A model generated the notes under the pieces. That model was not told where the DNA came from and ran no database searches. It saw only the letters and a list, made by a program, of their open reading frames with translations. 32,779 bases of DNA from an uncultured Mollicutes bacterium. Its GTDB lineage: Bacteria > Bacillota_I > Bacilli_A > Acholeplasmatales > Anaeroplasmataceae. The position numbers were made by a program, and so were the translations under genes. The stretch spans positions 1 through 32,779 of the forward strand of contig UQGR01000021.1 of NCBI GenBank assembly GCA_900540705.1, read 5' to 3'. Positions within the stretch are counted from its first letter, which is position 1. Each line of letters starts with the position of its first letter. This document shows positions 1-6,895 of the stretch, one piece after another.

Positions 1-40
1 TGTTTCTCTAACAATACCTTCTATTCTTCCGTCATATATA

Positions 41-59
41 GTTTTCAAAGACTAAAACT
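41..59 (-). other. Possible rRNA-operon leader segment
   Basis: Read on the minus strand, 41-52 gives GTCTTTGAAAAC, which resembles the CTTTGAAAACT element in leaders and spacers of Bacillus-type rRNA operons. It lies about 36 bases downstream of a strong promoter and no reading frame starts before the edge. The same bases can also form a 6-bp stem (AGTTTT with AAAACT, 40-45 and 54-59). An rRNA operon just outside the left edge is an inference; an ordinary leader is the alternative. Confidence 0.3.
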
Positions 60-87
60 TTAAGCTATTTTTATCACAGCCTTGTTT

Positions 88-116
88 ATAATACAACAAA
101 ACGATTGTAAAGTCAA
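88..116 (-). promoter_or_regulatory. Strong sigma-A promoter reading out of the left edge
   Basis: On the minus strand the -35 box is TTGACT (111-116), the spacer is exactly 17 bases and the -10 box is TATTAT (88-93). It drives a transcript that leaves the window with at least 80 bases of untranslated leader. It is separated from the gene upstream by the terminator at 170-189. Confidence 0.7.
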
Positions 117-160
117 CAAAAAAATATACTTTTTTAACAATTTTATTCTATGCAGAACAT

Positions 161-189
161 AAATAAATAAGCACCCACTGACGGGTGCT
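161..189 (-). terminator. Rho-independent terminator after diaminopimelate dehydrogenase
   Basis: A 7-bp stem AGCACCC/GGGTGCT (170-176 with 183-189) has a 6-base loop and is followed, in the minus direction, by the T-rich run TTATTTATTTATG. It starts 16 bases after the stop codon of the dehydrogenase gene and closes that transcript. Confidence 0.8.
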
Positions 190-204
190 AATTCTATAAC
201 CTTA

Positions 205-1179
205 TTATAAAGTATGCTTTAATAAATCTCCATAAATCGTTAAAGAAAGATATTTAGGTGCGACATCAAAAACCGTCTTACAGCCATAGTTTCCTTCCCT
301 ATTCAAGCGATAGCAGGCTCTAGCATAAGCCACCATTACACTACCTGTAAATTCCGGATTAGAATCTAAGCTAAGGCTATACTCTATTTTATGCTGATTC
401 CCATCTGTCGTTTGTCCTGTCCGAATGACAAAGCCACCATGAGGAATGCCCTTATGATTTTTATTTAATTCTTCCATAGAAATAAAATGAACATAGGTAT
501 CATACTCTGCAAAATAATTAGGCATTGTCTTAATTTCTTGCTCAACCACCTTTGCATCTGCACCGTCCTCTAAGACGACATAACAATCCCGCAAATGCTT
601 TTCCCTTGTAGATAAATCTGGATTTTCGCCACTTCTAACTCGCTTTAAGGCTTCCTCCTTAGGAATCGTATACTGTCTTGCATCCTTTACGCCCTTTATT
701 CTCCGAATTGCATCACTATGGCCTTGGCTAACCCCCTTACCCCAAAAGGTATAATCCTTACCATTGGGTAAAATGGATTCCATATAAATACGATTCAAGG
801 AAAACATTCCAGGGTCCCAGCCAGTAGAAATAATTGCCGTCTTTTTAACCTCAGCTGCCACTTCATCCACTCTATGAAAATGGTCATAAATATTTGCATG
901 GGTATCAAAGCTATCAATCACATTGAACATTTTAGCTAGCTCTGGTGTCTGTTCTGGCAAGTCTGTGGCAGACCCACCACATAAAATCATAACATCTATT
1001 TTATCCTTGAACTTCTCTATTTCCTTTATGCTATATACCTTGACATTACTTTTAGGATGTACAGAGTCTGGAGCTCTTCTCGTAAAAACTCCTACCAACT
1101 CCATATCAGGGGCGTATGCTAAGGCAGCCTCAACACCTCTTCCTAAATTTCCGTAGCCACAAATTCCTACTCTTATCAT
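205..1179 (-). CDS. ddh: meso-diaminopimelate dehydrogenase
   Basis: NADPH-dependent meso-diaminopimelate D-dehydrogenase (EC 1.4.1.16), a cytoplasmic enzyme that makes meso-DAP from tetrahydrodipicolinate in one step for lysine and, in DAP-type walls, peptidoglycan. The N-terminal Rossmann motif GYGNLGRG is at residues 8-14. Family blocks DPGMFSLNRIY and GKGVSQGHSDAIRRIKGV follow in the middle, and HGGFVIRTG lies near the C-terminus. The length (324 residues) fits the roughly 320-residue family. I chose the ATG at 1179 because AAGAGG stands 8 bases upstream; the in-frame ATG at 1203 has no ribosome site and adds eight atypical residues. It lies 33 bases after the MazG-like gene and is probably co-transcribed with it. 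Presence of Ddh suggests that the organism makes DAP and argues against a wall-less mollicute, though it could serve only lysine synthesis. Confidence 0.95.
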   Translation of the reverse strand: MIRVGICGYGNLGRGVEAALAYAPDMELVGVFTRRAPDSVHPKSNVKVYSIKEIEKFKDKIDVMILCGGSATDLPEQTPELAKMFNVIDSFDTHANIYDHFHRVDEVAAEVKKTAIISTGWDPGMFSLNRIYMESILPNGKDYTFWGKGVSQGHSDAIRRIKGVKDARQYTIPKEEALKRVRSGENPDLSTREKHLRDCYVVLEDGADAKVVEQEIKTMPNYFAEYDTYVHFISMEELNKNHKGIPHGGFVIRTGQTTDGNQHKIEYSLSLDSNPEFTGSVMVAYARACYRLNREGNYGCKTVFDVAPKYLSLTIYGDLLKHTL

Positions 1180-1212
1180 ATACTTTACCTCTTCTTTTCC
1201 CATCTTACTATT

Positions 1213-1542
1213 CTAATCTTCATTTCTATGAATGGACAATTCCTTTTGAAATCCCTCTGGATATCTTTTTTTTAACTTCTCAATATTTTGAATTAAAATC
1301 TCTTCTAAAGAAACATCAAGTGCCCACGCAGCCTCTGCCAAATACCAGGCAACATCTCCAAGCTCCTTGATTAAACCTGTTTTATCTAGGGGATGCTGGT
1401 GAAACAGATGCTTTTTGACTAGCTCTATTGCCTCTCCTGATTCCCCACACAAACCCATCACACTATTGATTAGTAGTTCCTTCTTATCTAGATTAGGATT
1501 TACTGTACGCATTGCTAATTCTTTATAAGTCTCTATTTCCAT
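1213..1542 (-). CDS. MazG-like nucleotide pyrophosphohydrolase
   Basis: Small (109 residues) all-alpha protein of the MazG-like NTP pyrophosphohydrolase superfamily. These enzymes hydrolyse (d)NTPs to monophosphate and pyrophosphate, often in house-cleaning of damaged nucleotides. The metal-binding signature is visible: ExxE in GESGEAIELV (about residues 33-42), then ELGDVAWYLAEAAWALD (about 60-76) with the ExxD pair. It is a single-domain form, much shorter than E. coli MazG. Ribosome site GAGGTG is 6 bases from the ATG. The GH105 terminator lies directly upstream and I see no clear promoter for this gene, so it may depend on read-through or a weak promoter. The exact nucleotide substrate cannot be read from sequence. 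Confidence 0.8.
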   Translation of the reverse strand: MEIETYKELAMRTVNPNLDKKELLINSVMGLCGESGEAIELVKKHLFHQHPLDKTGLIKELGDVAWYLAEAAWALDVSLEEILIQNIEKLKKRYPEGFQKELSIHRNED

Positions 1543-1552
1543 GGTTCACCTC

Positions 1553-1596
1553 AAAAAAAGAAAGGATACCCTAAATCGATGTATAAAGGTATCCTT
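1553..1596 (-). terminator. Rho-independent terminator after the GH105 gene
   Basis: A perfect 9-bp stem AAGGATACC/GGTATCCTT (1562-1570 with 1588-1596) with a 17-base loop is followed on the minus strand by TTTCTTTTTTT. It begins 8 bases after the GH105 stop codon. The T run ends just before the ribosome site of the MazG-like gene. Confidence 0.85.
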
Positions 1597-1603
1597 CAAA
1601 TTA

Positions 1604-2737
1604 TCACTTCAATAAACGCTTAACCTCAGTATAGGCCATAATAAATGGTCCAACCCCTTTGGCGTCGTTCTCCACAACTGGCTCTGACATATAATACTCA
1701 AAGGTTCCATCACGTCTCAAATTCGTTTCAGGCCCCAGTCCTGCCACCAAGCAAATACCACCTAAATTTAAATCATCATTTTTCACAGTTAAATATTTAT
1801 TACAAATTCCATTAAAAATTTCCAAACCAATCTTTTGATATCTTTCAGGTAAAGCCTTAAGTCTAACGCCCTTTAATATTGCATAGGCAATCATACTAGA
1901 CCCTGAGGTTTCTAAATAATTTCCTTCTCTATTTGGAAAATTTGGGACTTGGTAAAACATTTTAGATTCTTGATCTTGAAACTTTAATAAGCTATCTACC
2001 GTTTCCTTGAACATCATTTTAATGGTGTGATATTCATCATACATCTGCTCATTCATATATTCATAAACATCGATTAAAGAAACCGTAAACCAGCCTAAAG
2101 ATCTAAGCCAAAAATTTTTGGATAAGCCTGTTTTCTTATCAGCCCAGAACATTTCCTTAGAACTGTCAAATCCATGATAATATAACCCTGTTTTTTCATC
2201 CCTCATCAAGGAGTAAACATTTTTATATTGTCGTACGATATCTGCATAATTTTGCATTTTATTTCTTTCTGTTTCATACCGCGTATAAAAAGGCTGCATC
2301 ATATACAATCCATCAAGCCATACTTGATTCGGATAAATCTTTTTATGCCAGAAATTCCCTTCCTTGGTTCTTGGATGAGTTTTCACCTGTTCATAAACCA
2401 TTTCTATGGCCTTTGAATATTTTTCTTCCTTTGTGTATGCATATAAATCAAATAAAACTCTAGTTTCTGAAACATCATCTGTGGAATACTTTTCCTTATT
2501 GTAACCTAAAATCGTTCCATCCTCATGTACATAATAATCCACAAAGCCTTTTACAAACTCTAAATATTTTTCTTCCTTCGTGGTTTTATAAAGCTCCAAT
2601 AAAGAAACCATCATACAACCATCAATGTAATTCCAAGCTGGCTTTTTCCCTTGCTTAATTGCTTCTATATTCCACAAAGGCAAATCTGGCTTTGAGGTCA
2701 TCAGCTTATCAATATATCGATCTATGATTTTATACAT
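1604..2737 (-). CDS. GH105-type unsaturated uronyl hydrolase (YteR-like)
   Basis: Member of the Glyco_hydro_88 fold (alpha/alpha six-barrel), closest by motif to GH105 enzymes such as B. subtilis YteR. These hydrate the unsaturated uronate left at the non-reducing end of lyase products and release it. Motifs: W35-N-Y-I-D, D87/D88 in YSTDDVSETRVLF, HPRTKEGNFWHK, the catalytic Asp142 in QVWLDGLYMMQPF, then WLRSLGWF, ETSGSSMIAYAI and VGPFIMAYTEV. At 377 residues it has family length and lacks a signal peptide, so it acts in the cytoplasm. It has its own promoter and terminator and an AGGAGG ribosome site 6 bases from the ATG. Known substrates in the family include rhamnogalacturonan fragments; some members act on other uronides. 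Its place near a glycosaminoglycan locus makes a second delta-4,5-uronide activity plausible, but that is inference. Confidence 0.9.
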   Translation of the reverse strand: MYKIIDRYIDKLMTSKPDLPLWNIEAIKQGKKPAWNYIDGCMMVSLLELYKTTKEEKYLEFVKGFVDYYVHEDGTILGYNKEKYSTDDVSETRVLFDLYAYTKEEKYSKAIEMVYEQVKTHPRTKEGNFWHKKIYPNQVWLDGLYMMQPFYTRYETERNKMQNYADIVRQYKNVYSLMRDEKTGLYYHGFDSSKEMFWADKKTGLSKNFWLRSLGWFTVSLIDVYEYMNEQMYDEYHTIKMMFKETVDSLLKFQDQESKMFYQVPNFPNREGNYLETSGSSMIAYAILKGVRLKALPERYQKIGLEIFNGICNKYLTVKNDDLNLGGICLVAGLGPETNLRRDGTFEYYMSEPVVENDAKGVGPFIMAYTEVKRLLK

Positions 2738-2768
2738 AACGCTCCTCCTAGAAATTCTTACTAGCTCT

Positions 2769-2797
2769 ATTATACAAAAACCATAAAATATTTACAA
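2769..2797 (-). promoter_or_regulatory. Sigma-A promoter of the GH105 gene
   Basis: The minus strand shows TTGTAA (2792-2797), a 17-base spacer and a consensus TATAAT (2769-2774). It sits between the GNAT stop codon and the GH105 ribosome site, leaving a leader of about 25 bases. I see no terminator for the preceding transcript here, so some read-through is likely. Confidence 0.75.
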
Positions 2798-2802
2798 GAA
2801 TA

Positions 2803-3231
2803 TTAAGACAAATCCTTACTTAAAAATAAAGCAGATTTAAAATTTGTGTTAGAAATATTCTCTTCATTGATAAAAATCTTTGACTCAGAAACTGGGTAAA
2901 ATTCCAAGGACCGGAATAGCTCCTCAATCTGACTACATTCTGCAATACAAACCAGGGTAAAAATTCCCTTACTTCTTGCGTTATCCTCTAATGCGTTTAA
3001 CAACAGCTCTAAATACTCTAAGGATAGTACCTTCTTAAAAACAAAGTATCGGATTAATCCTTTATTTGAAAATTCCTCAAAGGATATGCACCCTACTATT
3101 TTTGTATCATCAAACGCTATACAGGCATTATTCAAAATCGTCTCGTCTATCTTATCTATGGAAGGCACCGATGTTAAAAATTCAATAGCCTGAGAAAAAA
3201 TAGACGGGTTGATTTTTTCTACTCTAATCAT
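2803..3231 (-). CDS. GNAT-like N-acetyltransferase (YwlB-position gene)
   Basis: A 142-residue cytoplasmic protein with the strand-helix pattern of a GNAT acetyltransferase: a strand KIVGCISFEEF near residues 44-54, a helix LEYLELLLNALEDNARSKG, a strand FTLVCIAE, and the typical late segment EELFRSLEFYPVS. The acetyl-CoA loop (Q/RxxGxG/A) is not recognisable, so it may be a degenerate or atypical member. It begins one base after the SpoIIR-like stop (TGA-C-ATG), and its ribosome site GAGGAG lies inside the SpoIIR-like gene, so the two are translationally linked. In B. subtilis a GNAT gene (ywlB) sits close to spoIIR and ywlC, which supports the assignment. Substrate unknown. Confidence 0.6.
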   Translation of the reverse strand: MIRVEKINPSIFSQAIEFLTSVPSIDKIDETILNNACIAFDDTKIVGCISFEEFSNKGLIRYFVFKKVLSLEYLELLLNALEDNARSKGIFTLVCIAECSQIEELFRSLEFYPVSESKIFINEENISNTNFKSALFLSKDLS

Positions 3232-3232
3232 G

Positions 3233-3718
3233 TCATTCTCCTCTTATTTTATTAAAAATACTCAAAATGAGACTCTCATATTTGACCTCTTGACTACTGC
3301 TAACCTCTAAAAACTCAGGGTATACACTTCCCCACCAGTTAGAGCCCTCTCCTTCACCAATCACAACATACAAGGTCATTTCGGAAGTATTTTTAACTGC
3401 ACTATTATTATATGTCTTATTATATAAGGTATGATTACCTAAGCTAACTTCCACTGGTTCCTGTAGTTCCTTTTCTAAAATTTTTTGGAAGGATGGAATG
3501 GTTTTCTGCATTCTAGAAATGTATACATCATAATTCTCATCAAATGCTTCCTTTAAATAACAAATTGTGATTTCCTTTGCTTTTTCTTTAACCTCTAAAT
3601 CACAAGTCAAGTCACTATTCGGGATAATTCTCACCCGAATTTCTTTATCCTCTTTTAAATTTAAAACTACAACAACTATAAAAACTATAATTAATAAGCC
3701 AAGCCCTATTTTTCTCAT
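3233..3718 (-). CDS. spoIIR: Stage II sporulation protein R-like protein
   Basis: In spore formers SpoIIR is made in the forespore and secreted across the septum to trigger SpoIIGA, which then processes pro-sigma-E in the mother cell. This 161-residue protein has an N-terminal hydrophobic export/anchor segment (about residues 4-20). The family N-terminal motif IRVRIIPNSD is at 27-36, and the C-terminal core VVIGEGEGSNWWGSVYP is at about 118-134. Typical SpoIIR proteins have Cys after the NWW and a second Cys a few residues on; here Gly130 replaces the first and no second Cys follows. The protein is also somewhat shorter than Bacillus SpoIIR. The neighbours PrmC, TsaC and a GNAT match the B. 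subtilis spoIIR region. The start codon is preceded by AGGGGG, which is buried in a hairpin. Family identity is fairly sure; activity in sporulation is not. Confidence 0.75.
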   Translation of the reverse strand: MRKIGLGLLIIVFIVVVVLNLKEDKEIRVRIIPNSDLTCDLEVKEKAKEITICYLKEAFDENYDVYISRMQKTIPSFQKILEKELQEPVEVSLGNHTLYNKTYNNSAVKNTSEMTLYVVIGEGEGSNWWGSVYPEFLEVSSSQEVKYESLILSIFNKIRGE

Positions 3719-3755
3719 AAAAAATTCCCCCTATGAGTTATCATACCCAAGGGGG
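3719..3755 (-). promoter_or_regulatory. Hairpin covering the ribosome site of the SpoIIR-like gene
   Basis: On the minus strand CCCCC (3751-3755) pairs with GGGGG (3727-3731), and inside it TATGA pairs with TCATA (3741-3745 with 3732-3736) around a TAAC loop, leaving a 5-base bulge. The GGGGG arm is the ribosome site of the SpoIIR-like gene. The stem is followed by AATTTTTT and then directly by the ATG. It could be a terminator after tsaC, a translational lock, or both. Confidence 0.55.
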
Positions 3756-3761
3756 TGGCTT

Positions 3762-4310
3762 TTATGCATTCCATACTTCATTTATCATGGAAATAGTAAT
3801 ACTGCCTTCTCTTAATACGTTGATTTTTTCTCCATCAACGGCAATAACCGTCGAAGAAAGATTAGAGGAGTTTCCACAAGGTGGATAAATTTCATCCACA
3901 AGGGAAGCATATTTTTTTCTTAGAATCTCATATTCATTTATAGGAGGCATACCACTATCATTGACTGATGTTGTCAGCATCGGACCATGTTCTAAAAGGA
4001 TTTGAATTGCAAAACTAGAGTCAGGAATTCTTACTCCTATGGTTTTATATCCCAACTTAGCTTTGACCTCCTCTTTCGCTGGAACAATGATGGTCAATGC
4101 CCCAGGCAAAAACCTTTGAATCAATCCTTCTATCCTATCATTGATATGGGCAATGGATTGAATCTGTTCTAGGTTAGCGCATAAGCAGGCTAAGGGCTTA
4201 TCCAAGCTACGATGCTTGATGTCATATATTTTTTTTATGTTTGGTAAATCAAAAATATTACAGCCAATTCCATAAACTGTATCGGTCGGAAAAATGATTA
4301 GCTTACTCAT
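3762..4310 (-). CDS. tsaC: Threonylcarbamoyl-AMP synthase (TsaC/Sua5/YrdC family)
   Basis: Makes threonylcarbamoyl-AMP from threonine, bicarbonate and ATP, the first step of the t6A37 modification of tRNAs reading ANN codons; cytoplasmic. Family motifs: FPTDTVYGIG near the N-terminus, KHRSLDKPLACL, FLPGALTIIVPA, TIGVRIPDSSF, LTTSVNDSG and LSSTVIAVD. At 182 residues it is the short YrdC-only form without the Sua5 C-terminal domain. The usual TSAN is TSVN here, a mild substitution. I chose the ATG at 4310, which overlaps the prmC stop (ATGAGTAA) and has GGGTGA 5 bases upstream; the ATG at 4325 has no ribosome site. It is co-transcribed with prmC. In B. subtilis the homologue ywlC lies in the same neighbourhood. 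Confidence 0.9.
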   Translation of the reverse strand: MSKLIIFPTDTVYGIGCNIFDLPNIKKIYDIKHRSLDKPLACLCANLEQIQSIAHINDRIEGLIQRFLPGALTIIVPAKEEVKAKLGYKTIGVRIPDSSFAIQILLEHGPMLTTSVNDSGMPPINEYEILRKKYASLVDEIYPPCGNSSNLSSTVIAVDGEKINVLREGSITISMINEVWNA

Positions 4311-5157
4311 TGAAGTCACCCACATAGATGAATGTCATTCTATCCTTTCCCTCTAAATCCTTCAGTACTTCTACTCTTGCATCCTCAAAATATTGAGCTG
4401 CCAATTTAAGCATTTCCTCCTTTTTGTCATATCCATGCTCAAAACAAAGAATGGCTCTATCCTTTAAAAATGGCTTTACTCCACTTAAAATGATACGATA
4501 AAATTTCATACCATCCTTTCCTCCAAAGAGCGCTAGGTTTGGTTCATTTTCCTTTACCAAAGACATAACTGGCTCATCCTCAGGAATATATGGTGGATTA
4601 GATACAAAAATATCAAACCTACGCCCCTGTAAAGGCTCTAGCATATCTCCTTTCAAGAAGGTTACATCTGCCCCTAATTTGTCATTGTTTTCTCTAGCTA
4701 CCTCTAGAGCTTCCGAAGAAATATCTGTAGCGACTACTCGCATATGTTTTTCCTCTAAGGCCAAGGATATGCCTATACAGCCAGAGCCCGTTGCTAGATC
4801 ACAAACATCGACAGTCTGACCCTTAAAATACTGATCATACCGATATAAAATATTTTCCACCAGCTCCTCTGTTTCAAAACGAGGAATAAGAACATGCTCA
4901 TTGACTATAAAATCATAGCCGTAAAAACAACTATATCCAACCAGGTATTGAACTGGTATATTTTCATCTAGATATTTTTTAAATAATGCCCAAAAGCCTT
5001 GTTCAATTTTTTCCTCAACCTCTTCCTGCATCCTTAAAAATAATTGGTTTGTCTTAAGGCTGGTTACATGCTCTAAAAGTAAAATGACAGCACTTTCTTC
5101 CTTATCCTTCTCGACGGCTAAAACTTGAGCCTTTTGAATCAATGCTTGTAATTTCAT
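4303..5157 (-). CDS. prmC: Release factor glutamine methyltransferase PrmC
   Basis: SAM-dependent N5-glutamine methyltransferase that modifies the GGQ glutamine of peptide-chain release factors. It has 284 residues, the family length. The N-terminal helical domain ends in the IPRFETEELVE block (91-101). The SAM-binding motif DLATGSGCIG is at 120-129, the acidic loop ATDIS follows, and the catalytic NPPY is at 187-190. The C-terminal DLEGKDRM is also typical. Ribosome site GGAGG stands 9 bases before the ATG, inside the end of the Nudix gene, and the intergenic gap is only 4 bases. In most Firmicutes prfA precedes prmC; here a Nudix gene takes that place, so prfA must be elsewhere. Confidence 0.95.
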   Translation of the reverse strand: MKLQALIQKAQVLAVEKDKEESAVILLLEHVTSLKTNQLFLRMQEEVEEKIEQGFWALFKKYLDENIPVQYLVGYSCFYGYDFIVNEHVLIPRFETEELVENILYRYDQYFKGQTVDVCDLATGSGCIGISLALEEKHMRVVATDISSEALEVARENNDKLGADVTFLKGDMLEPLQGRRFDIFVSNPPYIPEDEPVMSLVKENEPNLALFGGKDGMKFYRIILSGVKPFLKDRAILCFEHGYDKKEEMLKLAAQYFEDARVEVLKDLEGKDRMTFIYVGDFNE

Positions 5158-5161
5158 ATTT

Positions 5162-5617
5162 TTATTCCTCCACCAAACTATTCTTTAATCTTCCATTTTC
5201 ATAATATAAGGTCATTTCAAAATAAGGAGCATCCTTCAACAGACGATTCAAAAAAAGATAATCCCCCTCCCAAAGAGGAAGCTTCAGGATTTCTTCTTTT
5301 GGCACCCAGGCCAATTCCCCTTCATCACATAAGCTCATTGTTCCTTCAAATTCCTTGGAAGTAAATAGATAACAAAGTTCTTCTTCCTCATCCATTATAA
5401 AATGCAAGGTGGCTCTTAGCTCATAGGTTTTTAAACGAAGCCCTGTTTCCTCACAAACTTCCCTTAAAAGGCAGGCCTCCTTTGATTCATTCTCTAAAGA
5501 GTGTCCTCCAACCCCAAGCCATTTGCCATGATTGATATCTGCTTCTCTTTTATTACGAAAAAGCATTAAATATTTGTCGCCTTGTTCTAGATAGCATAAA
5601 GTTGTAAAATTCAACAT
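5162..5617 (-). CDS. Nudix hydrolase, probable 8-oxo-dGTP diphosphatase
   Basis: Small (151 residues) MutT-like Nudix protein. The full Nudix box GX5EX7REUXEEXGU is present at residues 38-60 (Gly38, Glu44, Arg52-Glu53, Glu56-Glu57, Gly59). The opening NFTTLCYLEQGDKYLMLFRNK and GKWLGVGGHSLE are typical of the Firmicutes 8-oxo-dGTP diphosphatase group, which remove oxidised nucleotides. The start is uncertain: ATG at 5617 fits the family N-terminus and has GGTGA just upstream but with tight spacing; a GTG at 5626 is in frame. It is the first gene of the prmC-tsaC-spoIIR operon and follows an extended -10 promoter. Other Nudix substrates cannot be excluded. Confidence 0.88.
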   Translation of the reverse strand: MLNFTTLCYLEQGDKYLMLFRNKREADINHGKWLGVGGHSLENESKEACLLREVCEETGLRLKTYELRATLHFIMDEEEELCYLFTSKEFEGTMSLCDEGELAWVPKEEILKLPLWEGDYLFLNRLLKDAPYFEMTLYYENGRLKNSLVEE

Positions 5618-5651
5618 TCTCACCACTTTTTTCAGTTGTTGTTCTTTAAGA

Positions 5652-5680
5652 ATTATAGCATATTTTTAAATTCGCACACA
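5652..5680 (-). promoter_or_regulatory. Extended -10 promoter of the Nudix-prmC operon
   Basis: The minus strand carries TGC followed by a consensus TATAAT (5652-5657), an extended -10 element. The hexamer 17 bases upstream (TGTGTG, 5675-5680) is a poor -35, so activity would rest on the extended -10. It leaves about 30 bases before the translation start. Confidence 0.5.
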
Positions 5681-5760
5681 GGTTTTTCCGAATTTTGTAA
5701 AAAATATTTTCAAAATAGACGATTGCTTATGTTAGAAGCTTCCAAATTTTTTTATTGACA

Positions 5761-5790
5761 AAATAAAAAGAGGATTGGTTGTCAATCCTC
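5761..5790 (-). terminator. Rho-independent terminator after the sugar ABC ATPase
   Basis: An 8-bp stem GAGGATTG/CAATCCTC (5770-5777 with 5783-5790) with a 5-base loop is followed on the minus strand by TTTTTATTT. It starts 7 bases after the stop codon and ends the RpiR-nag operon. Confidence 0.9.
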
Positions 5791-5797
5791 CTCTTCT

Positions 5798-6895
5798 TTA
5801 GCAAATTCTAAGCTGTGTCTCTTTATCAAATAAATGACAGTGCTCCATATCAAAGGTCAGGGTCACCTTAGATTTCTCTTCAATTTGAACTCTAGAGTTT
5901 ACAATAGAAATCATTGGGGTATCCTCAATTTTAAAGTAAAGATTTGCTTCATGACCTAGCATTTCAAATAGATCAACTTCAACCTCTAAAGAAGTATCTG
6001 TTGGTTTACCCTGCTCATAGACAATGTCCTCAGGACGAATTCCTAAAAGAACTTCCTTTCCATAAAGGTTTTCTTCTTCAACCTTTTTCTTATGCTCCTG
6101 ATTTAAAGGAAGCTTGCAGGCTTGATTTGCAGTGACGAAGAAGCCGTTCTCATCAATCACACCAGGTAGGAAATTCATAGAAGGTGTACCAATAAAGCTA
6201 CCTACAAACACATTCGCAGGAGTATTATAAATTTCCTTTGGCGTACCAATCTGCTGAATATAACCATCCTTCATTACTACAATCTTAGTCGCCATAGTCA
6301 TAGCTTCAATTTGGTCATGTGTTACATATAAGGATGTCGCTCCTATATTCTTATGTATTCTTGCAATCTCTGTACGCATTTGAACTCTAAGCTTCGCATC
6401 TAGATTAGATAAAGGCTCATCAAATAAGAAAACTTTTGCATCACGTACAATCGCTCTTCCTAAAGCAACTCTCTGTCTTTGTCCTCCAGATAAAGCCTTA
6501 GGTTTTCGATCTAAAAATGCCTCTAGGCCTAGAGTAGCTGCTACCTCTGTAATTCTTTTCTTAATTTCTAGCTTTGGAACCTTTCTTAATTTCAATCCAA
6601 ATGCCATATTGTCAAAGACTGTCATATGTGGATAAAGTGCATAGCTTTGGAATACCATCGCTATACTACGATTTTTGGATGGAACCTCATTCATAAGCTC
6701 TCCATCAATATATAACTCTCCGCTAGAGATCGCCTCTAAGCCTGCAACCATACGTAATGTTGTTGATTTTCCACATCCAGATGGACCTACCAAAACGATG
6801 AAATCCTTATCCTCTATCTCTAGGTTAAAATCAAAGACTGCTTGTACTCCATTTGGATAAATTTTATTAATATTTTTCAAACTAACATTTGCCAT
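5798..6895 (-). CDS. msmX: Sugar ABC transporter ATP-binding protein (MsmX/UgpC type)
   Basis: ATPase of a CUT1 carbohydrate importer (365 residues). It powers one or several permease pairs; MsmX of B. subtilis is known to serve many. Visible motifs: Walker A GPSGCGKS (37-44), Q-loop VFQSYALYPHM, signature ALSGGQRQR (134-142), Walker B KVFLFDEP, D-loop SNLDAKLR and the H-loop His193 (VTHDQ). A C-terminal TOBE-type regulatory domain follows (GIRPEDIV). The ATG at 6895 overlaps the ROK gene by 14 bases and has GAGGTG 7 bases upstream; the longer frame from a TTG at 6910 is unlikely. No permease lies in this operon, while the glycosaminoglycan operon just upstream has two permeases and a binding protein but no ATPase, so this is its probable motor. 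Confidence 0.93.
   Translation of the reverse strand: MANVSLKNINKIYPNGVQAVFDFNLEIEDKDFIVLVGPSGCGKSTTLRMVAGLEAISSGELYIDGELMNEVPSKNRSIAMVFQSYALYPHMTVFDNMAFGLKLRKVPKLEIKKRITEVAATLGLEAFLDRKPKALSGGQRQRVALGRAIVRDAKVFLFDEPLSNLDAKLRVQMRTEIARIHKNIGATSLYVTHDQIEAMTMATKIVVMKDGYIQQIGTPKEIYNTPANVFVGSFIGTPSMNFLPGVIDENGFFVTANQACKLPLNQEHKKKVEEENLYGKEVLLGIRPEDIVYEQGKPTDTSLEVEVDLFEMLGHEANLYFKIEDTPMISIVNSRVQIEEKSKVTLTFDMEHCHLFDKETQLRIC

Noticed and set aside
1..204. A small protein gene or tRNA in the left-edge region
   Set aside because: No frame with a ribosome site and no cloverleaf was found; only a promoter, leader and terminator can be supported.
923..1370. Plus-strand frames of 77 and 84 codons across the ddh and MazG-like genes
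   Set aside because: They overlap two confidently identified genes and show no recognisable protein features.
3233..3718. Reading the 161-residue protein as a plain lipoprotein or hypothetical membrane protein
   Set aside because: It has no lipobox, and both the IRVRIIPNSD and GEGEGSNWW motifs plus the gene neighbourhood fit SpoIIR.
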